Assembly: GCA_964017145.1 (NCBI GenBank)
Contig: OZ024850.1
Span: 2,147,618-2,211,617 of the forward strand
Length of the DNA stretch: 64,000 nt
Direction of reading: 5' to 3'
From: Agrocybe praecox
Lineage: Eukaryota; Basidiomycota; Agaricomycetes; Agaricales; Agrocybaceae
Shown here: positions 11,938 to 21,583 of the stretch, piece after piece
How positions within the stretch are numbered: position 1 is the first letter of the stretch
Layout: each line of letters starts with the position of its first letter
Translations under genes and position numbers: made by a program
The notes under the pieces: model-generated
Database searches by the model: none
What the model saw: only the letters and a program-made list of their open reading frames with translations
What the model was told of the DNA's origin: nothing

Positions 11938-13082
11938 ATGTCGCCCTACACAATCAACGCTAGTCCCCCTTTACCTAGACTCTATACTCACACTGACTAT
12001 CTAAATAGGTCTCCGATATTGCTCCTAGCACCACGAATGCCCAATTGAACGACTTTTTCACGTAAGGATTTGATATAATGTCGCCGGTAATGGCAATACT
12101 GATGTCTAAGATAGGTTTTGCGGAAAGTAAGGTGTCGTTTCATTGCCCAAGAGTACACGATTCAATGGATTGACCACAGGATTTCATCAATTGACTACAA
12201 CGAGAAGGAACACAATGCCATAATTGCCTTCGAAAAATCAAATGCAGCTAAAACAGCGCTAATGGTATGTATCCAAGCACTGCATTCGTTAATCCGCCTT
12301 TTCTGACACCGCTTTGCAGCTTAATGGAGGAGTTCTAGACGGATCCACTCTCAGTGTGACTTCCGATGTCGTACATCAAGACGAAGATCATCCAACGTCT
12401 GAACACATCGACCAATCCGACAAACCACGAGCAGGCAGTAAGTGCCAACCTTGAGCTCTTGCCAAATTTCTCTCAAAATAGTGGATATTAGTTGCTGCCG
12501 AGTATCTTGCCAAGGGGTATAAGCTGTCAGACCATGTCTTGCAGAGAGCCATTGAAATAGACAGTACGTTATTGTCCTCCTATTTTAATCTTCATCGGAA
12601 TTAAAGTGAATGTATGCGTAATCTACAGACAAGCAAGGCATTTCGACGAGATTCCTCACCTACTTCCAGAGCCTAGACAAACAAGTCGGCCAACGGGCAT
12701 TAGGACCAGACCAGACGCTTTCCGGTAAACTCCAGGAAACTGTCGGCCAAGCCACCCAACAGGCTAGGGCTGTCGACGAGCAAAAAGGAATTTCCAAGAC
12801 AGCTCATGAAGTATGTTATTCTTCTATCACTCTTTCGCTACCTGAAAACTGAACTATGTTTAGTACTACTTGAGAGCCATCTCTTCCCCCTTTGGCCAAA
12901 AGGTCAAAGCATTCTACACTGATACCTCGAAACAAGTACTAGATATCCACGAAGAAGCTCGCCGGCTTGCTGATCAAGAGAAACATCATGCTAGCACCGG
13001 AGGGGCTACTGGTCACCCCACAGCAGTTGGTTCGGCCGCGCAACCCGATCCAACGACCCAGGCCGCTCCTACAGTCATTTAA
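11938..13082 (+). CDS. vip1: Vip1-like RNA-recognition-motif protein
   Basis: Related to fission yeast Vip1, an RRM protein of poorly known function. Eight exons sum to 254 codons: 11938-11958, 12009-12061, 12115-12126, 12180-12264, 12320-12437, 12492-12563, 12629-12810 and 12864-13082. The RRM is N-terminal (residues 4 to about 75): MSPYTIN joins VSDIAPSTTNAQLNDFF (RNP2-like), then FCGKISSIDY and HNAIIAFEKSNAAKTAL (RNP1-like). The remainder is helical and charged, matching the Vip1-type tail (YLAKGYKLSDHVLQRAIEID; AISSPFGQKVKAFY), and ends in an Ala/Pro/Thr-rich segment. Two oddities: the first intron must use a GC donor (GCTAGT) to keep frame, and exon 3 is only 12 nt. Confidence 0.85.
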
Positions 13083-13872
13083 ATGCCTACTCTAAGTTGA
13101 CGTTAGTCAACGAATTGTACACTTTGCCTTTCTTGCTATATTAGTTGGACAATTAGTGGCATCTTCGGAATTAGTTTATCAGTTTTCTTTCTTTCTTCGG
13201 AATGTTGATATCTTGTAACTTTTGTGCAGGATACTTTTACTTTGTTTACGGTTTGGAATGTTGAGCGTTGTTGTATAGCCTTATTCGGCATTCTTTCTTC
13301 CATGTTCGTGCAAAGCTTATAGGACATAACTCGGCGTGCTAGGCGTGCTAGGATGGTCAATTTGTCTGATAGAATGATATGCTAGAAGCACTTCAAAGAT
13401 GCTATTAAGCCTGTTTTCCTTTTCTGTTTCTCCATCGTATCTTGCTCGTACGCCCCGAAATTAATTCCCGAGTTAGTTTTGATCCACTAGGCGTCCTCTT
13501 ACCAAAGCTCTAAGCAGGTAACTTGTTACGACTGCAAAGGTACTTCCATATCTCAGATGCTGTAAGTATGTGTAAGGGTATGTACGTCCGCAGTTGCCAA
13601 ACTCCACCATCATCTAATTCATTCTACAGTAATAAAGTCAATGGAAACCATTCGAGTTACTCCCCCTTCTCGTACTAATTCATAGCACAGAGCTAGACAT
13701 ACTTGGAATCCAATTGATTTATTTATGGCTGAGGTGTTTAACCGCCGGTTTATGAGAAAGCGGACGTCATTCGAAGGAAGTGCCGTTGGATATCGATGTG
13801 GACATTAACATCGATATTAACTGATAATTGAGCTGTTGAATTAGGATTAATCGTGATCGGAAATCTGCAGTT
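13083..13872. other. Intergenic, no gene seen
   Basis: This holds the 3' flank of the Vip1-like gene. No exon chain or repeat was recognised up to the left edge of the tandem duplication. Confidence 0.5.
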
Positions 13873-14442
13873 GAAGATTTATTTTTTTGGAAGGTTCGAG
13901 TTGCGACTCGCGATTCGTAAGTTCACCTAGCGGGCGTGGTTCAACTCTTGAGCTCGTCTCGTCTCTCGGTTGTTATTGATCGAGTACGTACTGTATGTAA
14001 CGGCTGGTTTGGACGACTCGAAAATTATGTTAGACACTGGTCGGGCACGCGCTTTCGAACGTAATTGACACGTGGACGCTACCATTAATTTCTTGCGCGC
14101 GTAGAATCAAGCGTGCGGGCGGGCGCTTAGCAGGTAACAAATAATATGAATTTGCATCTGCTGGTAGTGGACCATACATGAATGTGCATAGACAACGAGC
14201 ACAAGAGTCATACACATAGCACGATCCCAGAATCAAAATTCGGCCACCCGAAGGACGTCTCTTCTGAACTTTTCGGCCGACCATGATAAAACCATTATTT
14301 CCACATTCGCCACCTTCACTGACTCCAGCGGCAGAGCATAAACATAAACGTCCAAATGTGTTATCTGCTACATGTCGGCCGAAGGTGTGCACTGCACTAT
14401 TATTGGGCTGACGACAGGAATAAGTCAGTCGAGTAAAAAGCG

Positions 14443-14450
14443 TATAAAAG
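14443..14450 (+). promoter_or_regulatory. TATA box of methyltransferase copy A
   Basis: A TATAAAAG sequence lies 86-93 nt upstream of the ATG at 14536 and is preserved at the same distance in copy B. Confidence 0.6.
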
Positions 14451-14535
14451 CAAACAGGAAGATGAGAAACTGGAATAAAAAAAGGACCAACGGACCACAC
14501 AAACAGCTGCGACTATATCCAACGTTCACCCACTG

Positions 14536-15571
14536 ATGACCGAGCAAATCAACAAGCACGAACCGCAAGGAGACGACAAACCAGACTCCACGGGCTGGTC
14601 TGCCTCGGGTTACAACAAGACGGCGTCCTTTGTGTACTCGCCGGCCCTCACTGCGCCTGTTCTTGAATTGCTGTCTGCCAAGCCTGGTGAACGCATACTT
14701 GATGTCGGATGTGGCAGTGGAGAGGTGACGTTGCTCATTCAACAAATTGTCGAGAAGTCAGAGGGCGGCGTGGTCGTCGGGACCGATTTCAGTGAAAGTA
14801 TGGTAAGTAAAGTTCGGTTTGCTGCTTGACCGAGTGGATAAATGCCTCGACAAATTGATTGACTTATACGTGACAGATCGAGAAAGCCAGGGACAACGGC
14901 GTTAAGCATGCGTTTATCGCGGATGCGCAGGAAATGGTAGTCCCAGAGGGGTATCAGGAAAAGTACGATGCGGTGTTCAGCAATGCGGCTTTGCATTGGT
15001 GCAAGAGGGATCCCCTTGGAGTCCTGATGGGCGTCAGCAAGGTCTTGAAACCAAACGGAAGGATCGCAGTTGAGATGGGAGGCTTTTTGAATTGCGTCGG
15101 TGGGCCTTGGTTTTTTTTCTTGTCCATTTCTGCCTTGACACCTGTTAACACGTTTCCATGAACAGGCATCAGGTCAACTTTGCATGATGTGATTAGGTCC
15201 AAAGGACGCGACCCAGAGGAATTGGATCCTTGGTACTTCCCATCTATGGAAAATTATTCGAAGGTTTGCATTTAACGCGACACTATGTCGATCTGAAAGG
15301 CTGATATTGTTGCATGTAGCTCCTGGTTCAAGCGGGATTCGAGCCAACACATATGACGCTGGTCCCTCGAATCACCCAGCTGTCAACCAATCTGTACGAC
15401 TTGTTGAACTTTTTCGCGCGTAATACGTTCTTGCGGGATTTCTCGGATGAGGAAGCGAGTGAGGTCATGAGAGAGGTCGAAGACAGATGTCGCGTAGACT
15501 TTCAAGATGCCAGTGGGAAGTGGTGGATGATGTTTACACGTCTGAGGTTTACGGCAGTCCTCAAAGCTTGA
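14536..15571 (+). CDS. Class I SAM-dependent methyltransferase, tandem copy A
   Basis: Predicted to transfer a methyl group from S-adenosylmethionine; substrate unknown. It resembles small cytosolic trans-aconitate-methyltransferase-like enzymes. Exons 14536-14802, 14877-15099, 15166-15263 and 15320-15571 give 279 residues, a normal length for the family. Motif I is ILDVGCGSGEVTLL, followed by the acidic end of strand 2 (VVVGTDFSESM). The region AVFSNAALHWCKRD is motif IV-like and LKPNGRIAVEMGG is post-motif. The C-terminal part (DPEELDPWYFPS; ARNTFLRDFSDEEASEVMREVE) resembles this subfamily's cap helices. The next gene downstream is a near-identical paralogue. Differences between the two are mostly conservative, for example MENYSK versus VEDYTK, suggesting both are kept functional. 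A shared TATA box suggests similar basal expression. Confidence 0.9.
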
Positions 15572-16125
15572 CAAAGTGATGTGTATTAATCAATCCAAAG
15601 AAATATTGCATAGCTAGTTTGGATAAGAGGAAAGAAAGAAAGAGCCGGGAGCCCTGAGGAGTGATGAGCGTAAGGACGAAGTTCAAGAGAACGGGTGCTT
15701 CATTGCCGGTGACGGCGTGACGGTACGGTGGCCCAGAATCGCCAGGGGAGATTTAGTGGGATCACGCCTTGTCACAAAGAACTTGGTAAAATTCGGTGAA
15801 TTACAGCACGCTCCTACGTCTACATACGCCGCCGTGTTTCCTCAGCTTGTTCAAGATGAAGTTTTTTTTTTCGGAAGGTTCGAGTTGCGACTCGCGAATT
15901 GCAAGTCACCTAGCGGGTGTGGTTTGACTCTTGAGCTCGTCTCGTCTCGTCTCTCTATTATTACTGATTGAGTACGTACTGTATGTAACGGCTGGTTTGA
16001 ACGACCTGAAAAATTATGTTGGACAGTCGGGCATGCGCTTTCGTGATTGACATGTGTACGCTACCATTAATTTATTGTGCGCGTAGAATCAAGCATGTGT
16101 GCGGGCGCTTAACTGACAACAAATA

Positions 16126-16714
16126 GGAGGGGTCAGAGTTGACAGTTTTCGCCCGGTTCTGAGTCCGATTCCGACGAGAACCGACTGTTTGTTTCGAGAG
16201 CCGCAATTGCAACGGTTCCAGTTCCGGTTCTGATTACTGCAACGGTTCCGGTTCCGATTTTGGCTGAGATACCGTGTCTCGAACACCCACTGCAAACCCT
16301 TTTCAAGTAATCTGTGCACTTGAAAAAAATAAAATCATGGCTTGAGGCCTTGAGGTTCTACCACTCACGAAACTGAGGTCACCAAAGACAAAGTCATCAA
16401 GTTCAAGGCTAAAATCAAGAGATATTTGACTCAGGAAGGTCAAAAAAAAAAAAAGAAGAAATTTTTTAGTGAAGCTGAATAATTCTGGAACAGAGAAGGG
16501 AGACAACGGCATCACCCTTCGGTAAAAATTGATTCATTGAATATTCCAAAACACCTGGAGAACCGACTGAGAACCGACATAATTCTACGGGTGGTCAGAG
16601 TAGAACCGATTTTTACGTCGGTTCTCTGTCCGGAACTGCTTGGAGTTTCGATTCGAGAACCGGGTCAAGAGCCGGAAGAGAACCGACACAGAACCGCTAC
16701 TCTGACCTCCCCCC
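16126..16714. mobile_element. Non-autonomous TIR element (MITE), TA target duplication
   Basis: The left end is GGAGGGGTCAGAGT; the right end read in reverse complement is GGGGGGAGGTCAGAGT, giving imperfect terminal inverted repeats of about 14-16 bp. TA dinucleotides flank both ends (16124-16125 and 16715-16716), whereas the paralogous locus in unit A has a single TA, as expected for a TA duplication. The subterminal arms are also inverted: the left is rich in CGGTTC and the right in GAACCG motifs. There is no transposase frame, only a short A-rich, non-coding centre. The TA target suggests mobilisation by a Tc1/mariner-type (or PIF-like) transposase, which is inference. Confidence 0.85.
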
Positions 16715-17006
16715 TAATATGAATTTGCATCTGCTGGTAGTGGACCATACATGAATGTGCATAGACAGCGAGCGCAATCATACGTACAGCACGATTCCGG
16801 AATCAAAATTCGGCCATCCGAAGGGCGTCTCATCTGAGCTTTTCGGCCGACCATGATGAAGGCATGATTTCCACATTCGCCACCTTCACTGACTCCTGCG
16901 GCAGAGCATAAACGTCCGAATGTGTTATCTGCTACATGTCGGCCGAAGGTCTGCAGTGTACTATTATTGGGCTGACGACGGGAATAACTGAGTCGAATAA
17001 AAAGCG

Positions 17007-17014
17007 TATAAAAG
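17007..17014 (+). promoter_or_regulatory. TATA box of methyltransferase copy B
   Basis: A TATAAAAG sequence lies 85-92 nt upstream of the ATG at 17099, matching the position in copy A. The transposable element lies about 290 bp further upstream and does not disrupt it. Confidence 0.6.
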
Positions 17015-17098
17015 CAAACAGGAAGATGAGAAACTGGAATAAAAAAAGGACCAACGAACCATAAAAACAGCTGCGACTATATCCAACGTTCACCACCG

Positions 17099-18133
17099 AT
17101 GACCGAGCAAATCAGCAAGCACGAACCGCACGGAGGCGACAAACCAGACTCCACGGGCTGGTCTGCCTCGAATTACAACAAGACGGCGTCCTTTGTGTAC
17201 TCGCCGGCCCTCACTGCGCCTGTCCTTGAATTGCTGTCTGCCAAGCCTGGTGAACGCATACTTGATGTCGGATGTGGCAGTGGAGAGTTGACGTTGCTCA
17301 TTCAACAAATTGTCGAGAAGTCAGAGGGCGGCGTGGTCGTCGGGACCGATTTCAGTGAAAGTATGGTAAGTATTCGGTTTGCTGCTCGACCGAGTGGATT
17401 AAATGCCTCGATAAATTGATTAATTTATACGTGACAGATCGAGAAAGCCAGGGACAACGGCGTTAAGCATGCATTTATCGCGGATGCGCAGGAAATGGTA
17501 GTCCCAGAGGGGTATCAGGAAAAGTACGATGCGGTATTCAGCAACGCGGCTTTGCATTGGTGCAAGAGGGATCCCCTTGGAGTCTTGACGAGCGTCAGCA
17601 AGTTCTTGAAACCAGGCGGAAGGATTGCAGTTGAGATGGGAGGCTTTTTGAATTGCGTCGGTGAGCCTTGGTTTTTTTTCCTTGTCCATTTCTGTTCTGA
17701 TACCTGTTAATACGTTTCCATAAACAGGGCTCAGGTCGACTTTGCACGCTGTGATTAGATCCAAAGGACGCGACCCAGAGGAGTTGGATCCTTGGTACTT
17801 CCCAACTGTGGAAGACTATACGAAGGTTTGCATTTAACGCGCCACTATGTCGATCTGAAGGACTGAAATTAACGCATGTAGCTCCTGGTTCAAGCGGGAT
17901 TCGAGCCAACACATATGGCGCTGGTCCCTCGAATCACCCAGATTTCAACCGACATCTACGACTGGTTGAACCTTTTCGCGCGTAACACATTCTTGCGGGA
18001 TTTCTCGGATGAGGAAGCGAGTGAGATTATGAGAGAGGTCGACGACAGGTGTCGCGTAGACTGTCGAGATGCAAATGGGAAGTGGTGGTTGATGTATTCA
18101 CGTCTAAGGTTTACGGCAGTCCTCAAAGCTTGA
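17099..18133 (+). CDS. Class I SAM-dependent methyltransferase, tandem copy B
   Basis: Intact paralogue of the gene at 14536-15571 with the same four-exon structure and identical exon lengths (267, 223, 98, 252 nt): 17099-17365, 17438-17660, 17728-17825 and 17882-18133. It encodes 279 residues. Motif I (ILDVGCGSGELTLL) and the other motifs are preserved. Substitutions relative to copy A cluster in the N-terminal tail (HEPHGGDK), before the C-terminal helices (PTVEDYTK) and in the C-terminal domain (DIYDWLNLF; CRDANGKWWLMYSRLRF). Those are places where substrate preference could differ. Splice sites are all canonical. Its promoter carries the 589-bp element about 385 bp before the ATG, so its regulation may differ from copy A; that is inference. 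Confidence 0.9.
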
Positions 18134-18402
18134 CCAAGTGATGTGTATTAATTGAATAATCGTAAGAAATGTTGCATAGCTGGTTCGGATAAGAGGAAAG
18201 AATGAGAGAGCCGCGAGGAGTAAAGATGAAGACAACGGGTAGTTCATTGCCGGCGACGGCGTGACGGACCTAGCGGTAATGCCGACACAGTCCTTCCTCA
18301 ACTTTCTCACCGACACACAAGTGACACGCTCGATATTCGTGGAATGTATAGTATTATTGGAACACGTACTCTTTCGTTTCTCCCCGTTCCTTGTCAACAG
18401 TG

Positions 18403-19909
18403 ATGTCTACGCGTCGAAGAAACCTGAAAACCTCTCCCTCTGGACGACCAGAAAGAAATGGCGATGCTCATGCCGTCACTGCCAACGACAAGAAAATCAA
18501 TGGAGTGCCGCCAAACCCTGGAGTATTCCAGGTCGTGCCAGCCCTTTTTGACTTGTATGCGGTGAGTAAAACTTTGCTATACTTGATATTTACAAGCTCA
18601 TTATTTATGATGTCAGGCCATGTCGATGGTATTTGGTGGATGCTGCTCGTTCGTTGAGACTTTACACTGCTTTACGCCTAGTTTTTGGCATCGTTGACTA
18701 AGATGAGGGCTCTGCAGGAATATGATTGCGTATGAACAGCTGCTTCTCATCAACCCACACATTGGTATTTACTTACGCGTTCCTATTCCATTCAAATTCA
18801 TATTGAAATTCACCCGCGCATCAGGTTCTGCGCTTACATTCTCGCAAACCCTTTTCATTGCTCTTCAATCACTACCTTCGTCCCTAACTTTCCCGAAAGC
18901 TGGATATTTTCCACGACTTAAACCGCGTCAGGTCCCCCTTAAGCAATGGGCCATACAAGTTTTGGTACTCACAAGCGGATCTTTACTAAATACCTGGGCT
19001 TATGCCTACAATGTGCCCCTCACGATCTTTATCGTATTTCGCTCTGCGAGTAAGTTTGAGTTTTCTAGTTTTGGATCATCGTATCGTATCCTGACCTCAT
19101 GATAGGTCTACCGGTGTCGATGATATTTGGCTACCTCATACTTAAAAAACGTTATAGCATTGGGCAACTTGTGAGCATAGTCTTTAAATGACCACATTCT
19201 CGGATCTTACTCTTCTCTTTGAATAGTTTTCTATCTCAATTGTTACTATTGGTGTCATTTTAGTGACCCTATCTAGATCAGGACCCTCATCCACTGCCAA
19301 GATTTCTCGTGAAGACTTGGGTCAATATTCTGTAGGAATATCGATGCTGGTGGTTGCGTTGTTATGCACAGGAGTTCTTGGAGTTCTACAGGAGAAAACG
19401 TATACAAAATATGGACCTTGCTGGAAAGAGGGTGTATTTTATACCGTGAGTACTCAATGGGCATAGTCTGAACGTCATGGCTGACCATCTGAAAAGCATG
19501 CACTCTCCCTACCTGTTTTCATTTTCCTTGGACGCGATATTAAGCAGGGAATTGTTAATTTAGCCAGTCCGTCGTCGACTTCAAAGTCAATATACTCGTT
19601 CGCAATCCTATTTGGCAATCTCACCTCACAATTGATTTGTGTTTCTGGAGTCAACCAGCTGACTTCGGTGAGTGAGAATATATATTCACCGCAGACCTTT
19701 ACTAATGTCGGTTGATTTCGGTCCAAAAGCAAGTCTCCTCGGTATCCACCAATATTGTATTAACGGCACGAAAAGCTCTTAGCCTTTGCATAAGCGTTTG
19801 GTGGTTCGGAAATGAATGGAATTACCAATTGGGAGTCGGTGCTTTTATGGTCTTCTTTGGAAGTATCTTGTACTCGTTAAATGTCGACAGAATGAAGAAA
19901 AAAGACTAA
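18403..19909 (+). CDS. Nucleotide-sugar transporter, Yea4/SLC35B4 type (probably UDP-GlcNAc)
   Basis: A multi-pass ER/Golgi antiporter of the drug/metabolite transporter superfamily (UAA family). It would import UDP-N-acetylglucosamine for glycan and chitin synthesis. Eight exons give 365 residues: 18403-18561, 18617-18648, 18718-18764, 18825-19049, 19106-19170, 19227-19445, 19497-19667 and 19730-19909. Recognisable blocks are MSMVFGGCCSNMIAYEQLL, LNTWAYAYNVPLTIFIVFRS, LPVSMIFGYLILKKRYS, VLQEKTYTKYGP and VSTNIVLTARKALSLCISVW with WFGNEWN. These match Yea4/SLC35B4 better than other nucleotide-sugar transporters. About ten hydrophobic segments are visible. The C-terminus ends in lysines (MKKKD), a likely ER-retrieval signal. 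Exon 2 has a weak donor (GTTCGT), forced by frame. Substrate assignment is by family. Confidence 0.88.
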
Positions 19910-20269
19910 ATGATGTCGAATATTTTGAAAGACCACCTCAGATTGATGTTCGTGAGCTCGTTAACTCTTGACGTCAACTTGACGTATATTTTGTAGCTCA
20001 CGCACAGTGTATTACTAAGCGTAAACCCCTTGCCTCGTTATATCGTGACAATCACACATTTAATGTATATTGACAGCTTCTGATTCTTCCCGTTATAATT
20101 TTTTAACCATTCTTTACAGAATGCTTGTCCCTCGGGACTTTTATTACCAGGGGCTTTCACTTACATCGTCCATTCCCTCCCTCCGAGTCTTAGGACCAGC
20201 AATACACCCAGTTCACAGAAGGACCTACAAAAAACGCGACCCGCCCACCCCTTTGAACATCTAGGTTCC
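19910..20269. other. Intergenic, 360 bp
   Basis: 3' flank of the transporter and promoter of the DUF202 gene. A short inverted repeat is visible at 19,965-19,985 (TTGACGTCAACTTGACGT-like). No coding sequence is supported. Confidence 0.4.
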
Positions 20270-21163
20270 ATGGACGCAGACTTGGCCAAGAGAGTACCAA
20301 CAGAAAATACGCATCTCCTTTCCACATCATCGCTCAGAATGTCTTCGCGGCCCAACGGGAATGGGCCTATTGTTTCTGAGGTCCGTGAGCGTCGTGAAAG
20401 TCTAAGAAGGTCGTCTGCGGCGGAAAACTCGAGCAGAGTAGAGCAAACCAACTCTACAATGGACCGCCAGATTTCATCCTCTCCAAACGACCAACCGCAC
20501 ACAAATACACCTCGTCCGTCTCCAACCAACGAGGAAGAAACTCCACATCCAAAGGGTGTTCTCGCCGGATCTCCAACTTTCTCGCACCACTTTTCTGGTA
20601 CTCGCAGTCGACCATCATTTTCGCTTGGGTTTACAGATGCCATTTCATTACGCTTGGAGAACTCGGGAAGTGTAGCGAGGGATCATCTGGCGGTTGAGAG
20701 GACCTTCCTTGCATATCTGAGGACGAGTTTGGCCATTGTGGGATCGGGTGTTGGTGTGTTTTTCTTTCTCTGTATCCACGCTGTCGCCTTCCCTGCCACT
20801 TGTCCTCCTTCTATGTCCTTGCTAACCACATCATCGTATTAGCGTTAGTGCAGCTCTTCGTTGCCGCTGCTGCCGCTTCTCCAGGGTCTGCGCATCGGGT
20901 CCAAGTATTTATCAGGCCCCTTGGTGCTTCAGCAGTTATTCTTGGGATAATAGTGCTGTTTATTGGTGCGCTTCTTTGCTATATTTATCAAGCTAAACTT
21001 AGCTTCGTTATATCATACAGGCGTCATTCGATATTTTACAGTGCAAACGGCTCTGGTGAAGGGCCAATTCCCTGTTGCGCGGCTTGCTACGGGCTTGATC
21101 TCAATAATGCTCACTGCTTTGGTGTCGGTGACCTTTGCTGTTCTTTTGGCTGAAAGATTATGA
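20270..21163 (+). CDS. DUF202-domain membrane protein
   Basis: Small integral membrane protein of the DUF202 family, related to the membrane domain of Vtc1-type vacuolar proteins. Three exons (20270-20747, 20843-20965, 21021-21163) give 247 residues. The first 140 residues are Ser/Pro/Asn-rich, polar and probably cytosolic. The DUF202 signature RDHLAVERTFLAYLRTSLA leads into the first membrane helix (ALVQLFVAAAAAS). A second helix (ASAVILGIIVLFIG) and a third at the end (LISIMLTALVSVTFAVLLAE) follow. Fungal homologues are about this length with a similar disordered N-terminus. The exact biochemical role is unknown. ATG 20270 is the first in frame after stops and opens the longest frame. Confidence 0.85.
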
Positions 21164-21583
21164 GCTGGAAAATTTTACTCTTCACCTTTATGTAACCTGT
21201 AAACTGCCACTGATATCCGCGGTTGATTTCATTCTTAAAATTAGCTTATCTCTACTATGTGTACAAACGCCCAAACTATGTATACCAATGACAGTTAGGG
21301 GCCTTTCAGAAAGCAAACGGTCACGTGGTGGACCCCGGTAAACCGTCGCTTGGGCCCTGGCTAATTACTGTGATTATAACTCTGGAATCTGCAACTGCCA
21401 ACTATCGCTAAAAAAATCTCTTTCCATACTACCACACTCAAGTCCTACTTCAACACGCTCTCTAAAGCCACTCGTTTAAAGCTATCTCCTGTGCGGAGGG
21501 AATAAAGGACGTTTGTTTTGAAAAACGTACCAAATTTCACTGTAATTTCGCTTGCGTTCGACCGTCATCGTCATACATAACAT
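21164..21583. other. Intergenic, 420 bp
   Basis: 3' flank of the DUF202 gene and promoter of the SET-domain gene. A CACGTG core (GGTCACGTGGTGGACC) at about 21,318-21,333 could be a bHLH-type site. Nothing else is supported. Confidence 0.4.

Larger units (their letters stand above)
13873..15722 (+). repeat. Tandem duplication, unit A
   Basis: The unit runs from a GAAG plus T-rich tract at 13,873 to the GACGGCGTGACGG block ending at about 15,722. It contains about 660 bp of promoter, the full methyltransferase gene and its 3' flank. The same sequence order recurs in unit B with high identity in exons, introns and upstream DNA. Boundaries were judged by eye and are good to tens of bases. Confidence 0.88.
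15858..18265 (+). repeat. Tandem duplication, unit B (with nested insertion)
   Basis: This is the second copy of the 13,873-15,722 unit. It starts at the same GAAG/T-tract and ends at the same GACGGCGTGACGG block. It is longer because of the 589-bp element at 16126-16714. Copy A shows the empty site (ACAAATAATATGAA near 14,138-14,151), so the insertion postdates the duplication or entered only one copy. About 135 bp of unrelated spacer (15,723-15,857) separates the units. Confidence 0.88.

Noticed and set aside
14030..14500. 156-codon minus-strand frame upstream of methyltransferase copy A
   Set aside because: It lies in the duplicated promoter. The corresponding region of copy B does not keep the frame open and is interrupted by the element, so it is not a conserved coding sequence.
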